Origin: Sphingobium sp. TKS
Lineage (GTDB): Bacteria; Pseudomonadota; Alphaproteobacteria; Sphingomonadales; Sphingomonadaceae
Direction of reading: 5' to 3'
Assembly: GCF_001563265.1 (NCBI RefSeq)
Contig: NZ_CP005083.1
Span: 2,359,001-2,423,000 of the forward strand
DNA: 64,000 bases
Shown: positions 23,512 through 33,206 of the stretch, one piece after another
How positions within the stretch are numbered: the first letter of the stretch is position 1
Layout of the letters: each line of letters opens with the position of its first letter
Translations under genes and position numbers: made by a program
Notes under the pieces: model-generated
Database searches by the model: none
Told to the model about the DNA's origin: nothing
What the model saw: only the letters and a program-made list of their open reading frames with translations

Positions 23512-23855
23512 CAGTTCGTTCCGTTATCCGCTTCTTCGCGCTCATGGCGCTGCGAAATCATGCCCGTAAAGGCGTAGTGCCAACTGCCGTCATCCCTGTG
23601 CGCGAGACGTACCGGGAAACCCGCAATCGCATCGAACATCCGATTGAGATGCTCGCCTACATAACGTGGGCTGACCAGCAAGCGGCCGATATGGCGGTCG
23701 TGAAAGTCGAAGCCCGCATCCAGATGGACTTCCCAATCCTCATTCTCCGGATCGGCATGATCCACCGTCCAGCCCGTCAGTTCCGACGTGCCGGCAATCC
23801 GTTCGAAATCGAAGGGTTCGCTCACATGGATGCGGAGCTTCAGGTGCCCAGTCAC
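23511..23855 (-). CDS. Uncharacterised protein between ilvB and ilvN
   Basis: About 114 residues from a GTG at 23855. An ATG-like start at 23888 would add 11 residues and overlap ilvB. The sequence is TGHLKLRIHVSEPFDFERIAG, then an acidic mid-section EDWEVHLDAGFDFHDR, then VSPRYVGEHLNRMFDAIAGFPVRLAHRDDGSWHYAFTGMIS. It is soluble, acidic and shows no signal peptide. I do not recognise a family. It sits between the two acetolactate synthase subunit genes and shares a base with the ilvN start, so it is part of that operon; a link to acetolactate synthase is inferred from position only. Confidence 0.6.
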   Translation of the reverse strand: MTGHLKLRIHVSEPFDFERIAGTSELTGWTVDHADPENEDWEVHLDAGFDFHDRHIGRLLVSPRYVGEHLNRMFDAIAGFPVRLAHRDDGSWHYAFTGMISQRHEREEADNGTN

Positions 23856-23865
23856 TGTATCGTTC

Positions 23866-25614
23866 TCACACCAAAGCCTTCGCCTCATCCGACATGATGC
23901 CTTCGACCTGGCTGGGGTCGAGTAGCATGTCGGTATGCGCCGCGCCCGACGGGATCATCGGGAAGCAGTTGGAAAGCTTCGCCACGCGGCAGTCCACGAT
24001 CACCGGGCCGGGTGTGTCGATCATCTGACGGATGCCCGCTTCCAGTTCCTGCGGTCCTTCGATGCGGATGCCGGTCCACCCGTAAGCTTCCGCAAGCTTC
24101 ACGAAGTCGGGCAGGCTGTCCGAATAGCTGTTGGAATAGCGGCTTTCATAGGTCAGTTCCTGCCACTGGCGGACCATGCCCATATATTCATTGTTCAGGA
24201 TGAAGATCTTGACCGGCAAGCGATATTGGCTGGCGGTGCCCATTTCCTGGATGTTCATCTGGATCGAGGCATCGCCCGCGACGCAGACGACCAGGCTGTC
24301 GGGATTGCCCAACTGCGCACCGATGGCGGCCGGAAAGCCATAGCCCATGGTGCCCAAGCCCCCGGAGGTCAGCCATTTATTGGGCGCATCGAAGCTGAAA
24401 TGCTGCGCCGCCCACATCTGGTGCTGACCGACTTCGGTGGTGATGATGACGTCCTTGGCCGATCGCGAAGCCTTGTAGAGCTGCGCGATCGCCTCCTGCG
24501 GCATGATTTCTTCGCGGCTTTCCGGATAGGCCAGGCTGTTGCGCGCGCGCCAGCCGTCGATCCGTGCCCACCATTCGGTGAGATCGGCTGCTTTGTGGCG
24601 GCGATCCTTCCAAAGCGCGATCATGTCGGAAAGGGCGCTGGCGACGTCCGCGACGATCGGCAGATCAACCTCCACCGTCTTGTTGATCGAGCTGCGGTCG
24701 ATGTCGATATGGATCTTCTTCGAATGGGGCGCAAAGGCATCCAGCCGCCCGGTCACGCGGTCGTCGAAGCGGGCGCCGACGCAGATGATCAGGTCCGCCT
24801 TGTTCATTGCCCAATTGGCCTCGTAGGTGCCATGCATGCCCAGCATGCCCAGCCATTGGTCCGACGAGGCCGGGAAGGCGCCCAGGCCCATCAGCGTCGA
24901 AGTGACGGGCGCGCCGGTCAGCGCCGCGATTTCACGGAGCAATTCGGTCGCTTCAGGGCCGGAGTTGATGACGCCGCCGCCGGTATAGAAGATCGGCCGT
25001 TCGGCGGCTGCCAGCATCTCGACCGCGTTGGCGATGGCGACCGGGTCCGCCTTGGTCTGCGGGCGGTAGCTGGCATGTTCGAACTTTTCCGGACGCTTAT
25101 AGGGGGCGGTCGCGATCTGGACATTCTTCGGAATGTCGATGACGACCGGACCGGGGCGGCCGGTGGTGGCGATATGGAACGCCTCATGGACGACGCTGGC
25201 CAGCTTGGCGGGCGACTTCACCAGATAATTATGCTTGGTGCAGTGGCGCGTGATGCCGACCGTGTCGGCTTCCTGGAAAGCGTCGGTGCCGATGAGCTGC
25301 GTCGGCACCTGGCCGGTGATGACGACCATCGGAATGGAATCCATCAGCGCGTCGGTGATGCCCGTGACGGCGTTGGTCGCGCCGGGGCCGGAGGTGACAA
25401 GCACGACGCCCGGCTTGCCGGTCGAGCGGGCATAGCCCTCCGCCATATGGGTCGCGCCCTGTTCGTGGCGGACGAGTATGTGGCGGATCTTCGGATGATT
25501 GAAGAGTGCGTCATAGATGGGCAGCACCGCGCCGCCCGGATAGCCGAACACGACCTCGACCCCCAGGTCGATCAGGCACTCAACCAATATGTCCGCGCCG
25601 CTCTTTTCGGCCAC
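23866..25614 (-). CDS. ilvB: Acetolactate synthase large (catalytic) subunit
   Basis: TPP- and FAD-dependent enzyme making acetolactate and acetohydroxybutyrate, the first step of branched-chain amino-acid synthesis. About 582 residues. The N-terminal pyrimidine-binding domain has VFGYPGGAVLPIYDAL and RHEQGATHMAEGYARSTGKPGVVLVTSGPGATN. The FAD-binding middle domain has WLGMLGMHGTYEANWAMNKADLIICVGARFDDRVTGR. The TPP motif is GDASIQMNIQEMGTASQYRLPVKIFILNNEYMG. The start is GTG at 25614, with GGAAGGATC upstream; an ATG at 25686 would add 24 non-family residues. It heads the operon. Confidence 0.95.
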   Translation of the reverse strand: MAEKSGADILVECLIDLGVEVVFGYPGGAVLPIYDALFNHPKIRHILVRHEQGATHMAEGYARSTGKPGVVLVTSGPGATNAVTGITDALMDSIPMVVITGQVPTQLIGTDAFQEADTVGITRHCTKHNYLVKSPAKLASVVHEAFHIATTGRPGPVVIDIPKNVQIATAPYKRPEKFEHASYRPQTKADPVAIANAVEMLAAAERPIFYTGGGVINSGPEATELLREIAALTGAPVTSTLMGLGAFPASSDQWLGMLGMHGTYEANWAMNKADLIICVGARFDDRVTGRLDAFAPHSKKIHIDIDRSSINKTVEVDLPIVADVASALSDMIALWKDRRHKAADLTEWWARIDGWRARNSLAYPESREEIMPQEAIAQLYKASRSAKDVIITTEVGQHQMWAAQHFSFDAPNKWLTSGGLGTMGYGFPAAIGAQLGNPDSLVVCVAGDASIQMNIQEMGTASQYRLPVKIFILNNEYMGMVRQWQELTYESRYSNSYSDSLPDFVKLAEAYGWTGIRIEGPQELEAGIRQMIDTPGPVIVDCRVAKLSNCFPMIPSGAAHTDMLLDPSQVEGIMSDEAKALV

Positions 25615-25682
25615 GATAGATCCTTCCGTTGGATATTTGCTGCGCCCTCTGCTCCAGAAGCGGAGCGAAGGCAAGGCGGCTG

Positions 25683-25711
25683 CCATTATTAGACATAAAA
25701 TGGCAAGTCAA
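25683..25711 (-). promoter_or_regulatory. Candidate promoter of the ilvB operon
   Basis: On the minus strand TTGACT (25706-25711) is followed after 17 bases by TAATGG (25683-25688). The AT-rich region stands out from the flanking coding DNA and ends about 70 bases before the ilvB GTG. Confidence 0.45.
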
Positions 25712-25720
25712 CCACTAATG

Positions 25721-26674
25721 TTATAATTTAATTACCAATTCATCTGCTATTTTATCATCAATCTGCCGTATTTCCCGCGCCCAGTGCGCCGGAGGCTGGC
25801 GGGAAAACCAGGTATATTGCCGTTTGGCATATTGGCGGGTCGCGATCCGGCCGCGCTCAAGCATCGCCTCGCGGCCGATTTCTTCCGCCAGCCAGGCGGC
25901 GATCTCCGGCACGCCGATGGCCCGCATGACGGGGAGGTCGGGGGAAAGATTCCGGGCGAGCAGGGCTTCGACTTCCGCTACGGCTCCTTCATCTATCATT
26001 TGCTCGAAACGCAGGTCGCAGCGGGCTATCAGCCAATCGCGCGGGGGCAGCAGGATCATGGGCGAGAGCGTGATCCGGTCGCCTATGCCGCCGGTCTTGT
26101 GCTGTTGCCATTGCGCGAGGGGCCGGCCGGTCGAGCGGACCACCTCCAGCGCGCGGGCGACCCGGGTGGTGTCGGCCGGGGCGAGGCGGGCTGCCGCTTC
26201 GGGGTCTTCCTTCGCCAGCGCGCCATGGGCCTGCGCCACGGGCATGGCGCGGATCGCTGCGCGGATGGTGGGGTCTATGTCCGGGACCGGGGCGATGCCG
26301 TCGAGCAGCGTGCGCAGGTAGAGGCCGGTGCCGCCGACCAATATGGGCAGATGGCCTGCCTCATGCGCCTTGTTCACTTCGGCGCGGGCTTCGGCGGCCC
26401 AGCGAGCGGCGGTGCAGGCTTCGCTGCCGTCGATATGGCCGAACAGGCGGTGCGGGGCGCCGGTCATCTCCTCTTCGCTCGGGCGGGCGGAAAGAATCTG
26501 GAGGTCGGCATAGACCTGGCTGGCGTCGGCGTTGATGACGATGCCGTTCGCCGCGCGGGCAAGGCGAAGCGCAAGCGCGCTCTTGCCGCTAGCGGTAGGC
26601 CCGGCAATAAGCGCGACGCGCGGGCGGGATTCGCCCCCCATTTTTTCAGGGTCTGTTGTTGTGGGAGTATCCAT
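25721..26674 (-). CDS. miaA: tRNA dimethylallyltransferase
   Basis: Adds the isopentenyl group to A37 of tRNAs that read UNN codons. 317 residues. P-loop [15 protein letters not shown] near the N-terminus, then the conserved [56 protein letters not shown] and the C-terminal [14 protein letters not shown]. The ATG at 26674 overlaps the serB ATG on the opposite strand, and a second in-frame ATG at 26641 ([21 protein letters not shown]) is closer to typical MiaA N-termini. AAGGT ten bases before 26674 slightly favours the longer form. Confidence 0.94.
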   Translation of the reverse strand: MDTPTTTDPEKMGGESRPRVALIAGPTASGKSALALRLARAANGIVINADASQVYADLQILSARPSEEEMTGAPHRLFGHIDGSEACTAARWAAEARAEVNKAHEAGHLPILVGGTGLYLRTLLDGIAPVPDIDPTIRAAIRAMPVAQAHGALAKEDPEAAARLAPADTTRVARALEVVRSTGRPLAQWQQHKTGGIGDRITLSPMILLPPRDWLIARCDLRFEQMIDEGAVAEVEALLARNLSPDLPVMRAIGVPEIAAWLAEEIGREAMLERGRIATRQYAKRQYTWFSRQPPAHWAREIRQIDDKIADELVIKL

Positions 26675-27551
26675 GTTCGTTGCGACCTTAGTGGCAAGTG
26701 GCGCCTTGAGTCAGGAAGATATTGCCGAAGCTGTCGGGCGGCTGGCCACGGCGGGTTGCGCGCCGGTGGATAGCAAGTGGCTGGACGAGGGCAAGGCGGC
26801 GGACATTTTCTTCGGGAGCGATCCGATCGCGGGGCGGGCCGCGCTGACCGGCATTGGCGACAAGGTGGATGTGATCGTTCAATCGGCAGAGGGCCGCGAG
26901 AAGAAGCTGCTGATCGCGGACATGGATTCCACCATGATCACCGTCGAGTGCATCGACGAATTGGCCGACTATGCCGGGATCAAGGCACAGATTGCCGAAA
27001 TCACCGAGCGGGCGATGCGGGGCGAACTCGACTTTGCGGGCGCGTTGCATGAGCGGGTGGCCTTGCTCAAGGGGCTGGCGGATGCAGCCATCGACCAATG
27101 CCGGACCGAGCGGGTGAAGATCATGCCGGGCGCCAGGACTCTGGTGCGCACGATGAAGGAGAGGGGGGCAAAGACCCTGCTCGTATCGGGGGGCTTTACG
27201 CGCTTCACCGGACCTGTGGCGGAGGAAATCGGCTTCGATGCCGCCGTCGCCAATGTGCTGGAGATCGCAGACGGCGCTTTGCTGGGGACGGTCACGGTGC
27301 CGATCGTGGACGCGGCACGCAAAAGGGCTGAACTGGAAGCGGCGATCGAAGGCGGGATCGACCGGGTCTTGACCCTGGCCGTGGGCGACGGCGCCAACGA
27401 CATTCCGATGATCCAGGGGGCCGGGCTGGGCGTTGCCTATCATGCCAAGCCCAAGACCCGGGAAGCGGCTGCGGCGGAGATCGTGCATGGCGACCTGTCC
27501 GTGCTGCTTTACGCGCAGGGCATATCTTCGGCGGAGTGGGTCGAGGGCTGA
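26673..27551 (+). CDS. serB: Phosphoserine phosphatase SerB
   Basis: HAD-family phosphatase making L-serine from phosphoserine. About 292 residues. The HAD nucleophile motif is [21 protein letters not shown] (nucleophile Asp83, acid Asp85). Motif II is [20 protein letters not shown], followed by a Lys, and motif III-IV is [34 protein letters not shown]. The N-terminal 75 residues are a shorter regulatory region. The ATG at 26673 has GGGAG five bases upstream; the longer frame from 26532 lies inside miaA. It is divergent from miaA with overlapping start codons. Confidence 0.95.
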   Translation: MFVATLVASGALSQEDIAEAVGRLATAGCAPVDSKWLDEGKAADIFFGSDPIAGRAALTGIGDKVDVIVQSAEGREKKLLIADMDSTMITVECIDELADYAGIKAQIAEITERAMRGELDFAGALHERVALLKGLADAAIDQCRTERVKIMPGARTLVRTMKERGAKTLLVSGGFTRFTGPVAEEIGFDAAVANVLEIADGALLGTVTVPIVDAARKRAELEAAIEGGIDRVLTLAVGDGANDIPMIQGAGLGVAYHAKPKTREAAAAEIVHGDLSVLLYAQGISSAEWVEG

Positions 27552-27769
27552 AGCTTCCCTTACGCGGTTCGTGCTCCTGCTCTCACGGGAGCGCATTGCT
27601 ATTGAAGGCAGCGCCGACAAAACGGTTAATCGCTGCTTAGGCACGACTCGTCGTCATTGCGGGCGAGTAATGGAATCGAATCCGATGCCCGGTCGTTACA
27701 CTTGCGCTGCAATCCGCAGCGTCCAAATTCTAGCCGGCGCACGGTCCTCGTAGCGCCAAGGGAGAGGGT

Positions 27770-28030
27770 ATGAAGATCAGGTTATTGGCGCTTCTCGGCG
27801 GCACGGCGCTCGCATTGAGCGCATGCGCGTCGACGAAGGATGAACCTGTCGCTCCTGCGCCGCCGGTCGGCCCCGGCGCGATCAGCGGCACCGTTGCGGC
27901 GGATCGCAACGGCGATGGCATCGTCGACGGCTATTATTCGCCGGACGGCATGTATCATGAGGTTCAGGGTCCGCCCTGCCCGCCGCCTCCGCCACCTCCG
28001 CCGCCCTCGCGTCGTGGAGAACGCGGCTGA
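27770..28030 (+). CDS. Small lipoprotein with proline run
   Basis: 86 residues. The signal ends in a lipobox, ALALSAC (Cys19), so it should be lipidated. It contains one EF-hand-like loop, DRNGDGIVDG, and a C-terminal cluster GPPCPPPPPPPPPS ending in Arg/Gly. The start follows GGGAGAGGGT. No family is recognised. It precedes a L,D-transpeptidase by 71 bases and a link with peptidoglycan remodelling is possible but unproved. Confidence 0.7.
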   Translation: MKIRLLALLGGTALALSACASTKDEPVAPAPPVGPGAISGTVAADRNGDGIVDGYYSPDGMYHEVQGPPCPPPPPPPPPSRRGERG

Positions 28031-28101
28031 CAAAGGCATATTTTCGGGCGCGGCAGCGATGCCGCGCCCCCTTCCTTCGGACGATTCTGGTTCCAGCGCT
28101 G

Positions 28102-29583
28102 ATGCTTGCCGCATGGCCTGGACAAGTCATCGCACAACCCAGTGCCGCTTCGGACACCGCGCGCACCAGCGTGGCGGCGGAAATCCGTTCGTCTGTCGGT
28201 GGGAAGCTCAGGGATTTCTACGGCCCTCGCGGCTATTGGCCGCTCTGGATCGAGAAGGACAGGGTTGGTCCGCAAGGCGATGCGCTGATCGATCTGATCG
28301 AGAGCGCGGATGCGGATGGGTTGAAGCCTCGGGATTATGATCCCCGCGCCCTGAAAGATTTGATGAAGGAGGCTGGCGCGAGCGGCGATCCCAAGCTGCT
28401 GGCACGGGCGGACCTCGCCTTTTCCAAGGCTTTCGCCGCTCTGGTGGGCGACATGCGCAAACCCTCGCGCAAAGTGAAGGTACGCTATCTCGACCCGGAG
28501 GTTGAACCGAAGGATGAGGAGCCGAAGGAGATTTTGCGCGCCGCTGCGGTAGCGCCGTCCTTTGTCGACTATCTTCGGTCTGTCGGCTGGATGAGCCCCT
28601 TTTACGTGAAGCTGCGCGATGCGCGAGGGGGCTTTGCCAAGCGCTGGACTGGCCTGCCGCAGGTTGCCGTGCCGACCGACGCGAGGCTGCGTCCCGGCAT
28701 GAAGTCCGGTGCCGCGCCTCTTCGGCAGCGGCTGGGGCTGGCAAGTGGCGCTGCCTATGACAAGGCGCTGGTCGCGAAGGTAAAGGCCTTCCAGGGCGAT
28801 CATGGCTTGAAGCCCGATGGCGTTGCGGGCGCGGCGACGATTCAGGCGCTTAATCGGGGCGACGACTATTATGACCGGCTGATTGCGCTCAACCTGGAGC
28901 GGACGCGGCTGCTGCCCGGCCCCTATGTGCGGCATGTGGTGGTGGACGCGGCTTCGGCGCGGCTCTGGTATTTCAGCAAGGGCGCGCAGGACGGCGCGAT
29001 GAAGGTCGTCGTCGGCGCGAAGGAAAGCCAGACGCCGATGATGGCGGGCATGGTGCGTTATGCGACGCTCAATCCCTATTGGAATGTGCCGTCCGACCTG
29101 GTCGAGCGGAAGCTGGCGCCCAAGATGCTGGCAGGGGACAGCTTCACGAAGAAACATTATGAGGCGCTGTCGGATTGGAGCGCCAATGCGCAGAGGGTCG
29201 ATCCGGCCAATATCGACTGGCGGGCAGTGGCCGATGGGCGCACCGAATTGCGCGTGCGGCAGCTTCCCGGCGGCGACAATGCCATGGGGAAGGTCAAGTT
29301 CATGTTCCCCAACGACCTGGGCATCTATCTGCACGACACGCCCTCCCGCGATCTTCTGGCGAAACCGGCGCGGCAGTTCAGCAATGGCTGCGTGCGGCTG
29401 GAGGATGCGCAGCGGCTGGGACGCTGGTTCTTCGGGAAGCCGTTGACGGCCGACAGCGACAAGCCCGAGCAGCATGAACCGCTGCCCCAGCCGGTGCCGG
29501 TCTATCTGACTTATCTGACGGCAGTGCCTTCCGGGGACGGAGTGCAGTTCCTGCCCGATGTCTATGGGCGGGATGCCATGTAG
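28102..29583 (+). CDS. L,D-transpeptidase, YcbB-type
   Basis: Peptidoglycan cross-linking enzyme forming 3-3 links. 493 residues. An N-terminal scaffold region (FYGPRGYWPLWIEKD and LKPRDYDP) is followed by a peptidoglycan-binding domain (about 190-250, LVAKVKAFQGDHGLKPDGVAGAATIQALN). A YkuD catalytic domain (about 270-440) has the active-site motif RQFSNGCVRLEDAQRL with Cys430 and the upstream LGIYLHDTPS. It should be exported, but the N-terminus from this ATG is short (MLAAWPGQVIAQP); see the separate finding. It is convergent with ruvX. Confidence 0.9.
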   Translation: MLAAWPGQVIAQPSAASDTARTSVAAEIRSSVGGKLRDFYGPRGYWPLWIEKDRVGPQGDALIDLIESADADGLKPRDYDPRALKDLMKEAGASGDPKLLARADLAFSKAFAALVGDMRKPSRKVKVRYLDPEVEPKDEEPKEILRAAAVAPSFVDYLRSVGWMSPFYVKLRDARGGFAKRWTGLPQVAVPTDARLRPGMKSGAAPLRQRLGLASGAAYDKALVAKVKAFQGDHGLKPDGVAGAATIQALNRGDDYYDRLIALNLERTRLLPGPYVRHVVVDAASARLWYFSKGAQDGAMKVVVGAKESQTPMMAGMVRYATLNPYWNVPSDLVERKLAPKMLAGDSFTKKHYEALSDWSANAQRVDPANIDWRAVADGRTELRVRQLPGGDNAMGKVKFMFPNDLGIYLHDTPSRDLLAKPARQFSNGCVRLEDAQRLGRWFFGKPLTADSDKPEQHEPLPQPVPVYLTYLTAVPSGDGVQFLPDVYGRDAM

Positions 29584-29697
29584 CCAATGCTTCGTTCGAA
29601 ACGAACGGAACTGGTTAGAGCGTTTTCTAAGCAGATAGAAACGGCAGTTCGGCGAAGCCAATCATCTGCTGACTCGGAAAACGCGGCAAAACAAAGG

Positions 29698-29743
29698 TCT
29701 AGAGCAGCCGATCCGATGCAATCGGGTAGGATTCTGCTCTAGA
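29698..29743. terminator. Bidirectional inverted repeat between L,D-transpeptidase and ruvX genes
   Basis: Perfect 10-base arms TCTAGAGCAG (29698-29707) and CTGCTCTAGA (29734-29743), with further inner pairing CCGAT/ATCGG (29708-29712 and 29721-29725). It overlaps the ruvX stop codon (29739-29741) and lies 115 bases after the L,D-transpeptidase stop. A second related motif, AGAGCGTTTTC, is at about 29618. It could stop transcription from both sides; no T-run is evident, so it may equally be a repeat element. Confidence 0.55.
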
Positions 29744-30209
29744 AGCCCGCCATCAACCCGTCGATCGCGCCTTGCAGGATATAACTCGCTGCAAGCTTGT
29801 CGACCAACTCATCCCGACGGGCTCGGCTTGCGTCGGCTTCAAGCAGGGTGCGCGTCACCGCCTGAGTCGACCAGCGCTCGTCCCAAAGCAGGATGGGCAG
29901 GCCCAGATCCGCTATGTTCCGGGCAAATGCGCGGCTGGCCTGGCTGCGCGGGGACTCGCTGCCGTCCAGGTTGAGCGGCAGGCCGATCACCACGCCCGTC
30001 ACCTGCTGCTGCTCCATGAAGGCCGTGAGCGCGATCTTGTCCTTGGTGAACTTGCCCCGGCTGATGGTATGGGCGGGGCTGGCGATGGACCAGCCCGCGT
30101 CGCAGAGCGCCAGACCGATGGTCTTGGTGCCGACATCCAGCCCGATCAGGCGGCCGCCATGAGGCAAGGCTTCGCGAAAGGCCGCGCGGTCGGCAGTCAG
30201 GATGGACAT
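29739..30209 (-). CDS. ruvX: Holliday junction resolvase-like RuvX/YqgF
   Basis: 156-residue RNase H-fold protein of the YqgF family, proposed to process 16S rRNA precursor ends and/or branched DNA. Motifs: [18 protein letters not shown] (catalytic Asp strand), [46 protein letters not shown], and the C-terminal [18 protein letters not shown] with a metal-binding Asp. It starts two bases after the DUF3089 stop on the same strand, so they are cotranscribed. Confidence 0.9.
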   Translation of the reverse strand: MSILTADRAAFREALPHGGRLIGLDVGTKTIGLALCDAGWSIASPAHTISRGKFTKDKIALTAFMEQQQVTGVVIGLPLNLDGSESPRSQASRAFARNIADLGLPILLWDERWSTQAVTRTLLEADASRARRDELVDKLAASYILQGAIDGLMAGF

Positions 30210-30211
30210 GG

Positions 30212-31330
30212 TTACTTCTTCAGAAAGACGGCGAGCCGTTGCTTTGCGTCCTCGCGGACGTCGGCCCAGAACAGGGCATAGTCATACACATGATAGTTGT
30301 TGCCCGGCAAGGTGAACGGACCCATGTCGACCGGCTCCCCGATCATCAGCACCCCGCTGGTGTCGCAGCGGGCCGGAACTATGCCGGGAACCAGCCGGGT
30401 CGGCTTGTCGGCATCGCGGGCGTCCAGCGTGCCGCGATTGGCGCCGGCCGGGGCGGCTCCGTTGAAGGCGCCGGTGATCGGATTGGTGCAGAGCATGTGC
30501 GTGCCCTTGTGGGGCGTGCCGGTGAAGCTGGGCTTGCGCTCGAAGCTTTCGATCACGGCGGAGGGATCGGCCGGTTCGGCATAGCTTTGCCAGCTTACGA
30601 TGCAGTGCGACTGGTCGCGCCGCGCGCAGGCGGGAAGGCCGAGGGCAGGGAGGTCCGCCTCGACCGAGATCGGCCAGCCCACGGCGTAAACGGCCGCGAT
30701 GCGATCAGCGACAGGCTTGCCGGCGACCTGCTCGCGCAGAAGCTTGAGCAGATGGAGAGACCCCTGACTATGTGCCGCAAGGATCAGCGGGCCATCGGGA
30801 TTGGCCTTGAGGAAGTCGGCAAAGGCTTGGGCGACGTCGCGATAGGCAGCGGCGAGGGATTGATCGCCTGCGGGCTTGTCGGTCAGGAAGGCGCCGTAAT
30901 TCGCCTGACGATAGCGTGGCGCCCAGATCGCGCCGACGGCATTGAAGGCGCTCGCCTGATTCTTCACGAAACGGCTGGCGGTGGCGAGCGATTCCTGATC
31001 GTCCAGGCGCATGTTCCAATGCGCGTCGCCCAGCGTGGTGATGTAGGAGGTCGGGTGGATGAAGAAGACCGCCGCCTTTTCCGTCGGGGGGGCGTCCTTC
31101 ACCCCTTCCGGAATCCAGAGCGCAGGATTGTCCTTCACGACGTCGGGGCGGGCGATCCACATTTTCGGATCGTCATAGGCGTTGGCGGGCAGGGGCTGAA
31201 TTTGCGTGAAGGCTTCCCGTGGGACCATCACCGCACGGATCAACTGCATCCCCCAGATGCGATAGGCCAGCAATGCCGCGATCACCAGCACGATCAGGCC
31301 GGCGACGACATAGAGGAATTTGCGGGCCAA
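30212..31330 (-). CDS. DUF3089 alpha/beta-hydrolase-like membrane-anchored protein
   Basis: About 372 residues from a TTG at 31330 that has GGAG eight bases upstream; an ATG at 31390 would add 20 residues without a ribosome site. One N-terminal membrane anchor ([23 protein letters not shown]) is followed by an extracytoplasmic domain. The nucleophile motif is [12 protein letters not shown] (GxSxG-like). Conserved features of DUF3089 are [40 protein letters not shown] and YAVGWPI. An esterase-type activity is inferred; the substrate is unknown. It is divergent from gatC. Confidence 0.82.
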   Translation of the reverse strand: MARKFLYVVAGLIVLVIAALLAYRIWGMQLIRAVMVPREAFTQIQPLPANAYDDPKMWIARPDVVKDNPALWIPEGVKDAPPTEKAAVFFIHPTSYITTLGDAHWNMRLDDQESLATASRFVKNQASAFNAVGAIWAPRYRQANYGAFLTDKPAGDQSLAAAYRDVAQAFADFLKANPDGPLILAAHSQGSLHLLKLLREQVAGKPVADRIAAVYAVGWPISVEADLPALGLPACARRDQSHCIVSWQSYAEPADPSAVIESFERKPSFTGTPHKGTHMLCTNPITGAFNGAAPAGANRGTLDARDADKPTRLVPGIVPARCDTSGVLMIGEPVDMGPFTLPGNNYHVYDYALFWADVREDAKQRLAVFLKK

Positions 31331-31437
31331 CCGACGCTCTCCATATTGGGTGCTGTGCTGATGCGTCTTTGTCTGGCGCAAGCGCGACATGTGCGCAAGG
31401 ACTTGAAGCCTGGGGACGCCAATGGTAGCGGCGGCGC

Positions 31438-31725
31438 ATGTCGATAGACCTTCAAACCGTGAAAAAGATCGCCAGCCTTTCGCGCATTTCGGTGACGGAC
31501 GCCGAAGCGGAGGCGATGGTGCCCGAACTCAACAACATCCTCGGCTGGGTGGAGCAACTGGGCGAGGTGGACGTGACCGGCGTCGAGCCGATGACCGCCG
31601 TCATCCCCAACCATCTGCGCCTGCGCGAGGATGCCGTCACCGACGGCAATGTCCGCGACAAGGTGTTGGCGAATGCGCCGCAAGCCGAACATGGCTTTTT
31701 CGCGGTGCCGAAAGTGATCGAATAA
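31438..31725 (+). CDS. gatC: Asp-tRNA(Asn)/Glu-tRNA(Gln) amidotransferase subunit C
   Basis: 95-residue scaffold subunit of GatCAB, which converts mischarged Asp-tRNA(Asn) and/or Glu-tRNA(Gln) to the correct aminoacyl-tRNA. Typical GatC features: [49 protein letters not shown] and the C-terminal [36 protein letters not shown]. The stop (TAA) overlaps the gatA ATG by one base. Presence of GatCAB is normal for alphaproteobacteria that lack one of the direct synthetases. Confidence 0.95.
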   Translation: MSIDLQTVKKIASLSRISVTDAEAEAMVPELNNILGWVEQLGEVDVTGVEPMTAVIPNHLRLREDAVTDGNVRDKVLANAPQAEHGFFAVPKVIE

Positions 31726-33206
31726 TGGGCAATCTCACTGATCTTACCGTAGCAGAAATCCGTGACGGTTTCCGTGGCGGCAACTTTTCGGCGCGCGAAG
31801 TGGCGGAGGCGTTCAACGCCAACGTCGCCGCCGCCAAGGGGCTGAACGCCTTCATCGTCGAGACGCCGGAAAAGGCGCTGGAAGCCGCCGATGCCGCCGA
31901 CAAGGCGAAGGCCGCAGGGGAGGCGTTGAAGCCGCTTTCGGGCGTGCCGATCGGCATGAAGGACCTGTTCTGCACCGAAGGCGTGCAGACCACAGCCGCT
32001 TCGCACATGCTGGAGGGTTTCAAGCCAACCTACGAGTCCACCGTTTCGAAGAAGCTGTGGGATGCGGGCGCGGGCATGTTGGGCAAGCTCAATCTCGACC
32101 AGTTCGCCATGGGCTCATCCAATGAGACGAGCTATTTCGGCAATGTGATCTCGCCTTGGCGGCGCGGTGGCGACAATGCTGCGCTGGCGCCGGGTGGCTC
32201 TTCGGGTGGGTCTTCGGCGGCGATCTCCGCGCGGTTGTGTCCGGCGGCGACCGGCACCGACACTGGCGGCTCGATCCGCCAGCCTGCCGCCTTTACCGGC
32301 ATTTCGGGCATCAAGCCGACCTATGGCCGTTGCTCGCGCTGGGGCATTGTGGCTTTCGCTTCGTCGCTCGATCAGGCCGGGCCGATGGCGCGGACAGTGC
32401 GCGACAATGCGATCCTGCTGGAAACCATGTCGGGCTTCGATCCCAAGGATTCGACTTCGCTCGATCTGGCCGTCCCGCAGTGGGAAGCCAATTTGTCGAG
32501 TGATCTCAAGGGCAAGAAGGTCGGTATTCCCAAGGAATATCGTCCGGATGGCCTGAACGCGGAAATCTCCGCCATGTGGGATCGCGGCATCGAATGGCTG
32601 AAGGATGCGGGCGCCGAAGTGGTGGAAGTGTCGTTGCCGCACACGAAGTACGCGCTGCCGACCTATTATATCATCGCTCCGGCCGAGGCTTCCTCGAACC
32701 TCGCCCGCTATGACGGCGTGCGCTACGGCCAGCGCGACCTGCCCGATGGGGCGGGCTTGCAGGACATGTATGCCGCCACCCGCGCCGCCGGTTTCGGGCC
32801 GGAGGTCAAGCGCCGCATCATGATCGGCACCTATGTGCTGTCGGCGGGTTTCTATGACGCCTATTATACGCAGGCGCAGAAGGTCCGGGCGCTGATCGCC
32901 CGCGATTTCGAGCAGGCGTTCGAAAAGTGCGACCTGCTGCTGACGCCGACTGCGCCGAGCGCCTCCTTCGCGCTGGGCGAGAAGCAGGCCGATCCGCTCG
33001 CCATGTATCTGAACGACGTTTTCACCGTTCCGGCGTCGCTGGCGGGGCTGCCTGCCATGGCTGTGCCGGGCGGGCTGGACGCGCAAGGGCTGCCGCTGGG
33101 TCTCCAGATCATAGGCAAGGCGCTGGACGAGCAGACCGTGTTGAACGCGGGCCTCGCCATCGAGGAACGCGCAGGCTTCACGGCTCGTCCGGAGAAGTGG
33201 TGGTGA
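31725..33206 (+). CDS. gatA: Asp-tRNA(Asn)/Glu-tRNA(Gln) amidotransferase subunit A
   Basis: Amidase subunit of GatCAB, 493 residues, generating ammonia from glutamine. Catalytic Lys in [11 protein letters not shown], the glycine/serine-rich signature [17 protein letters not shown] with the cis-Ser, and the nucleophile Ser in [16 protein letters not shown] complete the Ser-cisSer-Lys triad. The start is fixed by the overlap with the gatC stop. The TGA stop overlaps the GTG start of a small basic ORF, followed by gatB. Confidence 0.96.
   Translation: MGNLTDLTVAEIRDGFRGGNFSAREVAEAFNANVAAAKGLNAFIVETPEKALEAADAADKAKAAGEALKPLSGVPIGMKDLFCTEGVQTTAASHMLEGFKPTYESTVSKKLWDAGAGMLGKLNLDQFAMGSSNETSYFGNVISPWRRGGDNAALAPGGSSGGSSAAISARLCPAATGTDTGGSIRQPAAFTGISGIKPTYGRCSRWGIVAFASSLDQAGPMARTVRDNAILLETMSGFDPKDSTSLDLAVPQWEANLSSDLKGKKVGIPKEYRPDGLNAEISAMWDRGIEWLKDAGAEVVEVSLPHTKYALPTYYIIAPAEASSNLARYDGVRYGQRDLPDGAGLQDMYAATRAAGFGPEVKRRIMIGTYVLSAGFYDAYYTQAQKVRALIARDFEQAFEKCDLLLTPTAPSASFALGEKQADPLAMYLNDVFTVPASLAGLPAMAVPGGLDAQGLPLGLQIIGKALDEQTVLNAGLAIEERAGFTARPEKWW

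Noticed and set aside
23935..25692. 585-codon plus-strand ORF opposite ilvB
   Set aside because: Antisense shadow of a well-conserved catalytic subunit; no domain and no ribosome site.
27552..27769. Possible small RNA in the 218-base gap after serB
   Set aside because: A loose GCTCC/GGGAGC pairing (about 27567-27590) resembles a repeat or weak terminator, but there is no promoter or T-run that would define an RNA gene.
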